Assembly (NCBI GenBank): GCA_023487865.1
Contig: JAMDBG010000032.1
Span: 1 to 59,242 of the forward strand
From: Deltaproteobacteria bacterium
GTDB lineage: Bacteria; Desulfobacterota; Syntrophia; Syntrophales; UBA5619
Direction: 5' to 3'
DNA length: 59,242 bases
Below the pieces are notes generated by a model, which saw only the letters and a program-made list of their open reading frames with translations, did no database searches and was not told the origin of the DNA. Position numbers and translations under genes: made by a program. Each line of letters begins with the position of its first letter. The first letter of the stretch is position 1. This document shows, in pieces, positions 36,061 through 45,431 of this stretch.

Positions 36061-37137
36061 ATGGCAGAAGATAATAAGGATCAGGAAAAAACCGAACAGG
36101 CAACATCCAAAAGAAGGCAGGACGCGCGCGAGAAAGGGCAGGTGGCCAAAAGCCGGGAACTTGCGTCGGTTGCCGTCCTTGGGGCTTGCCTCCTCTATTT
36201 CTACTTCGACGCAACTGTCATGGCAAAACGCCTGATGGACATGATGAAAATATCTTTTCGCACATCAGGTCGACTAACTATCACCATTGATACCGTCCAG
36301 TCCCTGTTGCTTGATCTCGTTTTTCAGATATTTATCCTTTTGGGCCCCTTCCTTTTAATTGTTCTCCTTGCCGGCTTTCTTGTCAATATCCTTCAGGTGG
36401 GCTTCCTTTTCTCATCCGAGTCGATAACCCCGAAATTCTCAAAAATTGACCCGATCAAAGGTTTTCAGAGACTCTTTTCACTGCGGTCCCTGGTAGAGTT
36501 TTTTAAGGTTATTCTTAAAATGGCGGTAGTGGGAATCGTTGCTTATCTAACGATCAAAGGTGAATTCAAGATGATTACACCTTTAATTGATCTCAATGTG
36601 AGCGATATTCTGAGCTTCATTGGGAAAGTGTCTTTCAAGATCCTCTATACAACCTGCTGGGTACTGGTCATACTTGCTGTTCTTGATTATGCCTATCAGA
36701 GATGGGAACATGAAAGAAGTCTGAGGATGTCCAAACAGGAAATAAAAGAGGAAAATAGGCAAACGGAAGGGGATCCTCTCGTTAAGGGAAGGATTAAAAG
36801 GCTCCAGAGGGAAATTGCCAGAAAAAGGATGATGGCAGCTGTACCCAAGGCGGATGTCATAATCACGAACCCCACACATCTTGCCGTTGCAATTCGTTAT
36901 CAAGCCGAAATCATGAATGCGCCCTGTGTGATCGCCAAAGGTGCTGGTTTTATTGCCGAAAGAATAAAGGAGATCGCAAGGAATAACGGCGTACCCGTAA
37001 TCGAAAATAAGCCGGTGGCACAAGTATTGTATAAGATGGTGGCTGTGGAGCAGGCGATCCCCACAAATTTGTACAAGGCGATCGCTGAGATTTTGGCTTA
37101 CGTCTACTCATTAAAGCAAAAGAGGGTTTTTGTCTAA
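36061..37137 (+). CDS. flhB: Flagellar export switch protein FlhB
   Basis: 358 residues: short N-terminal basic region (QEKTEQATSKRRQDAREKGQ), four membrane helices (about 30-210) and the cytoplasmic autocleavage domain with NPTH at 270-273. Autocleavage between Asn and Pro lets FliK switch export to filament substrates. The stop overlaps flhA's start by one base (TAATG). A free-standing copy of its C-terminal part is encoded at 43489. Confidence 0.96.
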   Translation: MAEDNKDQEKTEQATSKRRQDAREKGQVAKSRELASVAVLGACLLYFYFDATVMAKRLMDMMKISFRTSGRLTITIDTVQSLLLDLVFQIFILLGPFLLIVLLAGFLVNILQVGFLFSSESITPKFSKIDPIKGFQRLFSLRSLVEFFKVILKMAVVGIVAYLTIKGEFKMITPLIDLNVSDILSFIGKVSFKILYTTCWVLVILAVLDYAYQRWEHERSLRMSKQEIKEENRQTEGDPLVKGRIKRLQREIARKRMMAAVPKADVIITNPTHLAVAIRYQAEIMNAPCVIAKGAGFIAERIKEIARNNGVPVIENKPVAQVLYKMVAVEQAIPTNLYKAIAEILAYVYSLKQKRVFV

Positions 37138-39212
37138 TGGCCGATTCAATAGCGGTTAAAAAAAGTCCGTTCTCTGAAATGATGACGAGCAGCAGTGCCA
37201 TGCTGGCGATGGGTGTTATCGGCATCTTGCTTGTCATGATGGTTCCCCTGCCCACATTCATTTTGGATATTCTCCTATCGTTCAGTATTACCATATCTAT
37301 TATTATCTTGCTGATGTCCATGTATGTTTTAAAACCACTCGATTTTTCAGCATTTCCTTCCGTATTGCTGACTGTAACTCTCCTTAGGTTATCCCTGAAT
37401 GTGGCTTCGACACGCTTGATCCTGCTGCATGGTAATGAAGGTACAGGAGCTGCAGGGCAGGTCATTAAAGCTTTCGGAAGCTTTGTAGTCGGCGGCAACT
37501 ATGTTGTCGGGATGATTGTTTTTTGTGTTTTGGTTTTGATCAATTTTGTCGTGATTACCAAAGGTGCAACCAGGATTGCCGAAGTGGCGGCGAGATTCAC
37601 CCTCGACGCGATGCCCGGTAAACAGATGAGCATCGATGCCGATTTAAATACAGGATTAATTACCGATGCCGAGGCCCGCCGCCGTCGGAGAGAGATCGAA
37701 AACGAGGCGAATTTTTATGGCGCCATGGATGGGGCCAGTAAATTTGTTAGAGGAGATGCAATTGCCGGCGTCATCATCGTTCTGGTGAACATCATCGGTG
37801 GTTTCATTGTAGGTATTATGCAGCAGGGAATGCCAATAGCAGATGCTGCCCGTACATATACCCTCTTGTCAGTTGGGGATGGTCTAGTTACGCAAGTTCC
37901 GGCGCTGATTGTTTCCACAGCTGCAGGTATGTTGGTCACAAGAACGACTGCATCAGGCGAGCTCGGAGAAGAGATGAAAAAACAGCTCTTCACTCAGCCT
38001 AAAGCAATCGCACTCGCAGCAATCATGCTCTTTACGTTCGCATTGATCCCAGGGATGCCAAAGATTGCATTTATCATCGTTGCATCCTTCATGTCTGTGA
38101 TCGCCTACAGACTTCTTCAATCAGGCGAAACAGTTAAGGAAAATGAAGAAGATGTACCTGTTCCCGCCGCCGAAACATCCGCAGACTTGCTCTTTCCACT
38201 GGATCCACTGTGCCTTGAGGTCGGTTATGGACTCATACCCCTGGTGGATACCTCACAGGGCGGAGAACTGCTTAACAGAATAAAGGCTTTAAGGAAACAA
38301 TTGGCCAGTGAGATGGGTTTTATCATGCCTGCCGTTCATATCAGAGACAATCTCCAGCTTAAGCCAAATGAATACTCTTTTCTAATGAAAGGGATTGAAA
38401 TAGCGGGAGGTGAGTTGCTTCCCAACCATCGCCTTGCTATCGTACATGAAGAGAGCGGTGTCAAAATCACTGGAATTACAACAAGAGAGCCGGCATTTGG
38501 CCTTCCGGCCGTATGGATTCCGGAAAAAGAAGCCGAAAATGTCCAGGCCAAAGGTATCGTCGTCGTTGATACGGCAACCGTTGTGACCACTCATATTACT
38601 GAAATCATCAAATCCCACGTGGATGAGTTGCTGGGCCGGCAAGAGGTGCAGGCGATAATCGACAGCCTAGCTGCAAGTTACCCAAAAATTATTGAAGATT
38701 TGGTGCCCAAGGTAATCCCACTGGGAACTCTGCAAAAGGTTTTACAGAGGCTTTTGAAGGAAAGGGTCTCCATACGCGACATCCTGATGATCATCGAAAC
38801 GATGGCCGATTACCTTCCCATGACTAAAAATGTGGACATTTTAACTGGTTATGTGAGGCAGGCGCTCGGTCGAACTATTACCAGGCAATATCAGGATCGG
38901 GATAATACCATTCATGTAATGATGGTTTCTCCAGAAATCGAGGAAATCATCACCCGCTCCATTCAGCATACGGAATATGAGTCTCTGGTATCTCCTGATC
39001 CTGGCATGGTCAGAAAACTTATCGAAAACTCCCAAAAAATAATGGGAAATTTTACATCCAAGGGCCTTACCCCTATTGTCCTTACATCAGCCAATACGAG
39101 AATTCACCTGAGAAAAATCATGGAACGATTCTTCCCAAGCATTGTTGTCCTTGCCCATAATGAAATTACGGCAAATACAAATATTACCTCACTGGGAATG
39201 GTGGAACTCTGA
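37137..39212 (+). CDS. flhA: Flagellar export gate protein FlhA
   Basis: 691 residues: about eight membrane helices in the first half with the FHIPEP-family loop (GATRIAEVAARFTLDAMPGKQMSIDADLN, about 142-170), then the cytoplasmic docking domain that forms the nonameric ring binding chaperone-substrate complexes. Uses the ion-motive force for export, which matters here because no FliI ATPase gene is seen in the window. Confidence 0.97.
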   Translation: MADSIAVKKSPFSEMMTSSSAMLAMGVIGILLVMMVPLPTFILDILLSFSITISIIILLMSMYVLKPLDFSAFPSVLLTVTLLRLSLNVASTRLILLHGNEGTGAAGQVIKAFGSFVVGGNYVVGMIVFCVLVLINFVVITKGATRIAEVAARFTLDAMPGKQMSIDADLNTGLITDAEARRRRREIENEANFYGAMDGASKFVRGDAIAGVIIVLVNIIGGFIVGIMQQGMPIADAARTYTLLSVGDGLVTQVPALIVSTAAGMLVTRTTASGELGEEMKKQLFTQPKAIALAAIMLFTFALIPGMPKIAFIIVASFMSVIAYRLLQSGETVKENEEDVPVPAAETSADLLFPLDPLCLEVGYGLIPLVDTSQGGELLNRIKALRKQLASEMGFIMPAVHIRDNLQLKPNEYSFLMKGIEIAGGELLPNHRLAIVHEESGVKITGITTREPAFGLPAVWIPEKEAENVQAKGIVVVDTATVVTTHITEIIKSHVDELLGRQEVQAIIDSLAASYPKIIEDLVPKVIPLGTLQKVLQRLLKERVSIRDILMIIETMADYLPMTKNVDILTGYVRQALGRTITRQYQDRDNTIHVMMVSPEIEEIITRSIQHTEYESLVSPDPGMVRKLIENSQKIMGNFTSKGLTPIVLTSANTRIHLRKIMERFFPSIVVLAHNEITANTNITSLGMVEL

Positions 39213-39213
39213 T

Positions 39214-40350
39214 ATGCAAATCAAACGCTATGAAGCAATCAACATGCAGGAAGCCACGAACCGAATCAAAAAGGACCTCGGACCTGATGCAATCATTCTT
39301 TCGATGAAGAAAATATCGGAGCGACCACCTCTGATTGAGATTTTGGCTGCCCGTGATGAAAAACCAGAGTGCCGCCCCTCCCCTCATAAGCAGCTTCCTA
39401 AAGTAGACCAACAGAGTGATCCGATTTCCTGCGTCGCGAAAGAACTTCATGAACTCAAATCCAGTGTCGAGGCACTGAAACAAAAATTCTCTTATCAATG
39501 CGACATCTCTGAATTGAAGGAAACGATGAATGTTCTATTGGATAACAATTCCGCCCGATATCCCGAACATCTACGGGATGTTTACATGAGAATGATTGCC
39601 AATGGCATCTCTCGCTTTAAGGCTACAAGCTTGGTTGAAACGATTAAGAAGAATTACCCGTATGAAGACACAGCCACATATGAGAAAGGCGCCGTCATCG
39701 CGGAACAATTGATTGCCAGATCGCTCAAAAAGGATAGTCCAAAAGAGAAGCGGATCAAGGCTTTTATCGGACCGACCGGCGTTGGCAAAACAACGACCTT
39801 GGCAAAACTTGCTGCACATTACTGTATTGAAAAAAAAATGAAGGTCGGCATGATCACAACCGACACATACAGAATCGCAGCTGCCGAGCAGCTAAAGGTT
39901 TATGCTAGGATTATGGGACTTCCCATTGAGATCGCTTCTGAGAAAGATATGTTCCTGCGTTCAGTAGCAAGTTTCGCCGATAAGGACATGATCCTCGTGG
40001 ATACACCTGGACGCAATCACAATGATGATCAATGCCTCCGCGAGCTGAAAAACATCTTAGAATCGGGCGTGGAAAACATTTTACTGTTGAGTCCAACCAC
40101 GAGCAGAGAATATCTTCTGGATACGGCAAATCGCTTTAAAATATTCAATTACGATCGCATTATTCTCACAAAAGTCGATGAATGCGGTCATTTTGGATCC
40201 ATGTACGATATACTCGATGAACTTGGCAAACCCGTATCTCACCTGACAACCGGACAGAATGTTCCAAAAGATATCGAAAAAGCAAGTCCTGAGAGGCTCG
40301 CAAAGTTGATTCTTGAAAACAGATTGAATTCATATCAATTGAGAGGTTAA
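39214..40350 (+). CDS. flhF: Flagellar biosynthesis SRP-like GTPase FlhF
   Basis: 378-residue SRP-family GTPase that sets flagellar number and position. It begins MQIKRYEA with the family's N-terminal B domain, and the G domain has P-loop GPTGVGKTT (186-194), TTDTYRIAAAEQLK, DTPGRN (usually DTAGR) and TKVDE (usually TKLDE). ATG 39214 lies one base behind flhA's stop; a longer frame starting inside flhA has no support. Confidence 0.95.
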   Translation: MQIKRYEAINMQEATNRIKKDLGPDAIILSMKKISERPPLIEILAARDEKPECRPSPHKQLPKVDQQSDPISCVAKELHELKSSVEALKQKFSYQCDISELKETMNVLLDNNSARYPEHLRDVYMRMIANGISRFKATSLVETIKKNYPYEDTATYEKGAVIAEQLIARSLKKDSPKEKRIKAFIGPTGVGKTTTLAKLAAHYCIEKKMKVGMITTDTYRIAAAEQLKVYARIMGLPIEIASEKDMFLRSVASFADKDMILVDTPGRNHNDDQCLRELKNILESGVENILLLSPTTSREYLLDTANRFKIFNYDRIILTKVDECGHFGSMYDILDELGKPVSHLTTGQNVPKDIEKASPERLAKLILENRLNSYQLRG

Positions 40351-40351
40351 T

Positions 40352-41224
40352 GTGGACCAGGCTGCTATGCTCAGACAAATCACAGTACAGAAAAAAACTG
40401 CGCTCAAAACCGCATCGAAAGAAAAAACCGTTGTCCGTAATAACAGGATCTGCGTTATTTCTATCACCAGTGGCAAGGGAGGGGTAGGAAAAACAAATAT
40501 AGCAGTCAATCTGGCCTACTTGCTTGCTGAATCGAAGAAAAAAACACTGATTCTCGATGCCGATTGCGGTCTGGCGAACATCGATCTCATCTTGGGGCTG
40601 ACACCAAAATATAATCTTTACCATGTCCTGAAAGGTGAAAAAACACTTAAGGAGACCATTATCAATGGACCTGGTGGGATTAAGATCCTCCCTTCTTCAT
40701 CGGGAATTCAAGAGATGTCAAGCTTGTCGATGGCACAAAAATTTATTTTGCAGGATGAATTGAACGCCTTACAGGCAAGACCTGACTTTATGCTGATTGA
40801 CACCTGTGCCGGCATTAATGATAATGTCTTGTATTTCAATATGATAGCAAGCGAAACCATTGTAGTGGTTACGCCGGAACCGACCTCCCTAACCGACGCC
40901 TATGCCCTGATCAAGGTCCTCTATCAACGGCATGCAAAAAAAAGGTTCAGTCTTCTGGTAAATATGGTGAAGACCCCGAATGAAGCAAAAGAGGTCTTCT
41001 TAAGAATGGCGCAAGCGACAAACCATTTCCTGAATTTGGCCATCGAACAACTTGGATATATCGCATGTGATGATAATATACCGCGAGCAGTGAAGCAACA
41101 GAAACTTTTGGCGGAACTCTATCCCGATTCGCCATCCGTGAAATCTCTCCGAGCAGTGGCTGACAAATTATGCCAGCCGAGACCAGAGCAGGAAGGTTCT
41201 GGTACCATCAACTTATTCAATTAA
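40352..41224 (+). CDS. flhG: MinD-like ATPase FlhG (YlxH/FleN)
   Basis: 290-residue MinD/ParA-family ATPase limiting flagellar number. The N terminus carries the FlhF-activating motif DQAxxLR (DQAAMLR, residues 2-8), then the deviant Walker A GKGGVGKT (41-48) and the DADCGLANIDLILG motif; a C-terminal amphipathic helix is likely. GTG start one base behind flhF's stop. FlhF and FlhG together suggest polar or otherwise counted flagella. Confidence 0.95.
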   Translation: MDQAAMLRQITVQKKTALKTASKEKTVVRNNRICVISITSGKGGVGKTNIAVNLAYLLAESKKKTLILDADCGLANIDLILGLTPKYNLYHVLKGEKTLKETIINGPGGIKILPSSSGIQEMSSLSMAQKFILQDELNALQARPDFMLIDTCAGINDNVLYFNMIASETIVVVTPEPTSLTDAYALIKVLYQRHAKKRFSLLVNMVKTPNEAKEVFLRMAQATNHFLNLAIEQLGYIACDDNIPRAVKQQKLLAELYPDSPSVKSLRAVADKLCQPRPEQEGSGTINLFN

Positions 41225-41228
41225 AGTG

Positions 41229-41942
41229 ATGAATAGAACAGAACGCGATGAATTGATTATAAAATATGCTCCTCTCGTCAAGAATGTTGTCGGGAGATTG
41301 ACATTCAAGTTGCCTATCGATGCCTCTGATCGCGATGGACTTGTCAATGTCGGCATTATCGGATTGATGGAAGCGCTTGAGAAATTTGATAGCACAAGAA
41401 ATGTGCAGTTCGAAACCTATGCGCGCTTCCGGATTCGGGGCGCTGTTTTGGACGAATTAAGATCAAGGGACTGGGTTCCAAGATCGGTACGTCACAAAGA
41501 CAGTAAATTGGAAAAAGCCTTCCATGCGCTGAAAAAAAGCTTGGGACGCCCACCCTCTGAAGATGAGGTGGCAAATTATTTGGGGATAACCCTGGAGCAG
41601 TATTTTAAATTACTGGATGAGGCAAAAGGCATACCACTGATAAGCCAAGAAGATTTGACCCCCGACTATATCGAAGCGCACAGCGTCTCAAGTGTTGCAG
41701 AAGCCGTTGAGTGTGGCAATCCGTTGGATTTATTTGTTGGCAAAGAGCTAAAAAACCTGCTGAAGAGCACGATCGATAACCTACCTGTGAAAGAAAAAAT
41801 GGTAATTTCTTTATATTATTATGATGAGATGACCATGAAGGAAATCGGCATGATTCTCGATCTTACGGAATCCCGCGTATGTCAGTTACATACCCAGGCA
41901 ATCCTCCATCTTCGAAGTAGCCTGAAAGATTTACACCATTAG
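41229..41942 (+). CDS. fliA: Sigma-28 factor FliA
   Basis: 237-residue flagellar sigma factor with regions 2 (RFRIRGAVLDELRSRDWVPRSVRH), 3 (RPPSEDEVANYLGI) and 4 (VISLYYYDEMTMKEIGMILDLTESRVCQLHTQA). It transcribes the late genes whose elements occur before flgM, fliD, fliC and probably flaG. ATG 41229 follows flhG's stop by four bases without a ribosome site, so it is probably translated by coupling; GTG 41226 is an alternative. Its anti-sigma factor FlgM is at 48389. Confidence 0.96.
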   Translation: MNRTERDELIIKYAPLVKNVVGRLTFKLPIDASDRDGLVNVGIIGLMEALEKFDSTRNVQFETYARFRIRGAVLDELRSRDWVPRSVRHKDSKLEKAFHALKKSLGRPPSEDEVANYLGITLEQYFKLLDEAKGIPLISQEDLTPDYIEAHSVSSVAEAVECGNPLDLFVGKELKNLLKSTIDNLPVKEKMVISLYYYDEMTMKEIGMILDLTESRVCQLHTQAILHLRSSLKDLHH

Positions 41943-42031
41943 GTGTGCTTGATAAAAACTAAAGTAATGATATTACTTCGCCGATACTGGATTATATGGG
42001 GATTTAATAAAATTTCTATAAAGGTATCGAC

Positions 42032-42331
42032 ATGGTCAGCGCGATTGAGAGACAGATCCTTCAATCGAAAGTCATTGAGCGGATCCAGCAGGTCCAGCAG
42101 CAGCATCCTGATTTGCAGCAACAGTATTTTGAAGTTCAGCTAAGTCAGGAGCGTCGCAGGATGATGAAGAAGATAAACGAATCCGAAGAGATGTACCATG
42201 TAAACATCGGCGAGGGAGGAAAAAAGCACCAGAAGGACCGACAGGAGAATCACGAAACGACAGCACCGCAAGTAGACGTGGAGTCATCAGGCGAACAGGA
42301 ATCGAACAGTCATATTGATATTAAGGTTTAA
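42032..42331 (+). CDS. Small Gln-rich hypothetical protein after fliA
   Basis: 99 residues. The first half is predicted alpha-helical and Gln/Arg-rich (VIERIQQVQQQHPDLQQQYF ... QERRRMMKKI); the tail is charged and disordered. An AAAGGT site precedes ATG 42032. Small proteins of this kind lie next to fliA/FliK-like genes in related flagellar loci as far as I recall. No function can be assigned. Confidence 0.6.
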   Translation: MVSAIERQILQSKVIERIQQVQQQHPDLQQQYFEVQLSQERRRMMKKINESEEMYHVNIGEGGKKHQKDRQENHETTAPQVDVESSGEQESNSHIDIKV

Positions 42332-42337
42332 TTTCCC

Positions 42338-43492
42338 ATGACGCCCGTCATAACGTCTCCTCAGCCCTCCAGGAAAATCATAATCCCGCAGGAAGCACAG
42401 TCGGGTTCCAAATCCACACCGACACCTCCTCTGGTCTTAGGTGAAAATCTGGACGTTCTTGTTCTCAGCAACAGTTTTAATCGCAAGGCTCTTCTACAAA
42501 TAAAAAATTCTACCCTGCTGGCCCACACTCCCCTCCCGCTTCAAAGCGGCGAAACATTGACGGTACTTGTTGATCAGCTACATCCCATGATTGTTTTACG
42601 GATGATTCTACAGGAAGATCCAGAAATTTCGAAATCAAATGAATTCCTTAAGCTTTACAGATCCAATCCTGGTGCTCTGAAGGAGGTAATCGCCACTGTA
42701 AAAGATCTTTTACATCCTGATCATTTGAAGGATTTTGCGAATTACATTTCGAAAAAAGACATTCAGAACATCATTAAGGTTCTGGATAAAATCATCATCT
42801 CTAAAAATAATATAACCAATCCCCATTTTCTTAAGGATAGCATTGTTGCTCTCGGTTTGGCTGGCGAACGGAGACTCTTGAATGCGTTATCGGATCCGAC
42901 GATTTTAATTAATGAACAAAACAGCCCGACTCTGAAAGAAATCCTGCTGAAGCTGTCATCCAAATTTGCACCGATTCATGTCGGCAGCGAATATACTGAA
43001 CACGATGGCCTGAAGGTCCGGCAATTCTCTCATTTCATTGATCAGGCTTTGAAGGTCATCGAATCGCTACAAATCGTCAATATTTTGGCGATGGAGCGGG
43101 ATGGTCTTCTTGTGCTGCAATTTCCCTTTCAATTTCAAGAGGGGATTAGAATACAGGACCTTTTTATAGAGACCGACCGGGGGAAAAATGAACAGGAAGT
43201 CGACAAGAAATATCGTATTGTCGTCTTTCTGGACATGGACACCCTTGGCGAACTTGCCGTCGACGCTGGAATTCAAGGCAGGACGCTCCAATGTACTCTA
43301 AAATGTTCTGATCAGTATGTGCTGGATTTTATGCAAACACTCCTCCCGGAACTCCAGGAAACACTATCAGGACTTGATTACACAATAGGCGGTTTGCAAT
43401 GCGTATTGGACATGAATATCCAGTCCTGGAAACGCGATTTCCTTCAGACTCACAGCATGTATTCTCAGAGCGTCATTGATGTATGCGTATGA
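42338..43492 (+). CDS. FliK-like protein paired with FlhX
   Basis: 384 residues. The N-terminal part has an OB-like segment (GENLDVLVLSNSFNRKALLQI ... GETLTVLVDQLHP) and the C-terminal 100 residues look like a divergent FliK hook-length domain (YRIVVFLDMDTLGELAVDAGIQG ... FMQTLLPELQETLSGLDY). It overlaps an FlhB-C-like gene, mirroring the ylqG-ylqH pair of Bacillus. Unlike FliK at 25405 it is not Ser/Thr-rich. It may set a second specificity event or act with FlhX; this is inferred. Confidence 0.65.
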   Translation: MTPVITSPQPSRKIIIPQEAQSGSKSTPTPPLVLGENLDVLVLSNSFNRKALLQIKNSTLLAHTPLPLQSGETLTVLVDQLHPMIVLRMILQEDPEISKSNEFLKLYRSNPGALKEVIATVKDLLHPDHLKDFANYISKKDIQNIIKVLDKIIISKNNITNPHFLKDSIVALGLAGERRLLNALSDPTILINEQNSPTLKEILLKLSSKFAPIHVGSEYTEHDGLKVRQFSHFIDQALKVIESLQIVNILAMERDGLLVLQFPFQFQEGIRIQDLFIETDRGKNEQEVDKKYRIVVFLDMDTLGELAVDAGIQGRTLQCTLKCSDQYVLDFMQTLLPELQETLSGLDYTIGGLQCVLDMNIQSWKRDFLQTHSMYSQSVIDVCV

Positions 43493-43773
43493 AAAAAGAC
43501 GAAAAAGCAGTGGCGGCCGCTTTAAAATATGATGCCGGCAAGGACATCGCTCCGAAAGTCATAGCAAAAGGACAGGGAACTGTTGCGGAAAAAATCATCG
43601 AACTGGCCAAGAAAAACAACATACCGATTAAAAGTGATCCGAGCCTTGTACAGATTTTAAGCAAGCTGGACATTGATCAACAGATCCCCATAGAACTGTA
43701 TAGAGCGGTCGCCGAAATTCTTGCCTTTGTGTATTCGGCAAATTACCGCTATCGAGAACGATCACCCGAATAA
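43489..43773 (+). CDS. FlhX: free-standing FlhB C-terminal domain
   Basis: 94 residues matching the part of FlhB just after its NPTH cleavage site (VIAKGQGTVAEKIIELAKKN, IPIELYRAVAEILAFVYSA). In other bacteria FlhX can replace the cleaved FlhB C-terminal fragment. ATG 43489 overlaps the stop of the FliK-like gene (ATGA); ATG 43483 is also in frame. It corresponds to residues about 274-355 of the FlhB encoded at 36061. Confidence 0.85.
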   Translation: MKKDEKAVAAALKYDAGKDIAPKVIAKGQGTVAEKIIELAKKNNIPIKSDPSLVQILSKLDIDQQIPIELYRAVAEILAFVYSANYRYRERSPE

Positions 43774-43865
43774 TGACGGAAAAATATTCCGGCACATCCT
43801 GTTTTGGTCTCTCTGTTTTTAACCACACTTTATAAAATTGATTGAATAGACTTAATAAATTACAA

Positions 43866-43881
43866 TGGCATATGATTTGCA
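43866..43881 (+). promoter_or_regulatory. Sigma-54 promoter for flgF-flgJ
   Basis: TGGCATATGATTTGCA fits TGGCA(C/T)-N5-TTGCA. Initiation near 43892, about 20 bases before flgF ATG 43912, in the 138-base gap that follows the FlhX gene. Confidence 0.87.
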
Positions 43882-43911
43882 AACTTAATTTTAAAAAAAT
43901 TGGGGCGAAAC

Positions 43912-44622
43912 ATGGCTTACGATATTCCAGCGGTTGCTGCAGCGATGGATCAAAAAATTTTACAATTGGAACATATCACAACCAATCTGGCCAATGCAGC
44001 CACTCCTGGATTTAAAGCGGAACACCTTCTTGTCATGAACGCCTTACTTGAAGAAAGCAAAGCAGGTGATCACACCACACCTCTCACCAGTCTTGTCGTT
44101 GATTTCGGCCAGGGCATCTCTCAAAAAACAGATAATCCGCTGGACGTTAGTCTTCAGGGGGATGGATTTTTCGTTGTGCAAACCAAAGAAGATTTGGCCT
44201 ACACCAGAAAAGGGGACTTTACTGTCAACAGCCGCAACCAGATGGTAACGCAGTCAGGGTATCCCGTGGTCGGAGAAGGAGGCCCGATAGTACTTGGAAA
44301 CGGCAAAATTCACATCAGTGAGGATGGCTCTGTTTTTGTTGATGAAGGTCAAGTCGGTAAACTTAAAATTGTCGATTTCGTAAATCGACAGACCCTGAGA
44401 AATATTGGCGGTGGATTGTATCTTGATGAGGGGGAAGCAGGCATTAAGAAAGTAGATAAACCTCATATTTCGTCTGGCTCCATAGAATTGTCCAACGTCA
44501 ACGTCATAAGCGAAATGGCGGAGATGATCAATATTCATCGTACCTTTGAAACCTATCAAAAGATCATCCAGCAATTGACCGAGCAAGACAAATTATCGAC
44601 CAATCGTGTCGGTAAAGTGTAA
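43912..44622 (+). CDS. flgF: Flagellar rod protein FlgF
   Basis: 236-residue rod component with the flagellar rod/hook N terminus (LEHITTNLANAATPGFKAEHL, about 19-39) and C-terminal NVNVISEMAEMINIHRTFETYQKIIQ. Identification as FlgF, not FlgG, rests on its sequence divergence and position directly ahead of a clear flgG. ATG 43912 is chosen because GGGGCG lies just upstream. Confidence 0.9.
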   Translation: MAYDIPAVAAAMDQKILQLEHITTNLANAATPGFKAEHLLVMNALLEESKAGDHTTPLTSLVVDFGQGISQKTDNPLDVSLQGDGFFVVQTKEDLAYTRKGDFTVNSRNQMVTQSGYPVVGEGGPIVLGNGKIHISEDGSVFVDEGQVGKLKIVDFVNRQTLRNIGGGLYLDEGEAGIKKVDKPHISSGSIELSNVNVISEMAEMINIHRTFETYQKIIQQLTEQDKLSTNRVGKV

Positions 44623-44642
44623 TTAAAACAAGGGAGGCTCTC

Positions 44643-45428
44643 ATGATCAGATCATTATTTACAGCCGCAACAGGAATGTCGGCTCAACAAATTGAGCAGG
44701 ATGTCATCGCCAACAACTTGGCTAATGTGAATACCACGGGTTTCAAAAAATCCCGTGCTAACTTCCAGGATCTGATGTACCAGATCTACTCAAAAGCTGG
44801 AGCAACCTCTTCGACAGGTGTCCAACTCCCCGCAGGGATAGAGATTGGCATGGGCGTCAAACCCATTTCCACACAGAAGATATTCAGTCAGGGTGACTAC
44901 CAGCAGACCGGCAATCCCTTTGACTGGGCGATCGAGGGGGATGGCTTTTTCCAGTTGGATGATGGTAACGGCGGGATTGCTTACACGCGCGCAGGGAGTT
45001 TTAAAATCAACAAGGACTCCAACATCTGTAATTCAGAAGGACTTTTGCTGACACCTGCGCTCAGCGTGCCACAGGGCACTGTGGTCATTACCGTTGACAA
45101 ATCAGGTCAAGTGACGGCAACGGACAGTAAGGGGACGATGACCCAAATCGGCCAACTTCAGATTGCGACCTTTATTAATCCTGCCGGCCTGACTAGTGAA
45201 GGCCGTAATCTCTATGCCAAGACTGACGCATCCGGTGAAGCCAGTGTTGGCAATCCAGGTATCGAAGGCAAGGGAACCATTTCGCAATATTTCCTGGAGA
45301 TGTCCAATGTCAATGTGATCGATGAGATGGTCAAGATGATCACCGGGCAACGGGCATACGAAATCAACTCCAAGTCCGTCCAGACAGCAGATGCAATGCT
45401 TGGTATTGTCAACAGTCTGAAGAGGTAA
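44643..45428 (+). CDS. flgG: Flagellar distal rod protein FlgG
   Basis: 261-residue distal rod protein with the full FlgG signature: IRSLFTAATGMSAQQIEQDV and NNLANVNTTGFKKSRANFQDL at the N terminus, GVKPISTQKIFSQGDYQQTGNPFDWAIEGDGFF, and C-terminal MSNVNVIDEMVKMITGQRAYE. Length is the family norm. AGGGAGG precedes ATG. Confidence 0.97.
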   Translation: MIRSLFTAATGMSAQQIEQDVIANNLANVNTTGFKKSRANFQDLMYQIYSKAGATSSTGVQLPAGIEIGMGVKPISTQKIFSQGDYQQTGNPFDWAIEGDGFFQLDDGNGGIAYTRAGSFKINKDSNICNSEGLLLTPALSVPQGTVVITVDKSGQVTATDSKGTMTQIGQLQIATFINPAGLTSEGRNLYAKTDASGEASVGNPGIEGKGTISQYFLEMSNVNVIDEMVKMITGQRAYEINSKSVQTADAMLGIVNSLKR

Positions 45429-45431
45429 GTT

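Noticed and set aside
39142..39213. N-terminal extension of flhF into flhA
   Set aside because: Extension has no similarity to FlhF, which starts MQIKRYEA at 39214.
43774..43790. Small inverted repeat CGGAA/TTCCG after FlhX gene
   Set aside because: Five-pair stem with no T-run; too weak to call a terminator.
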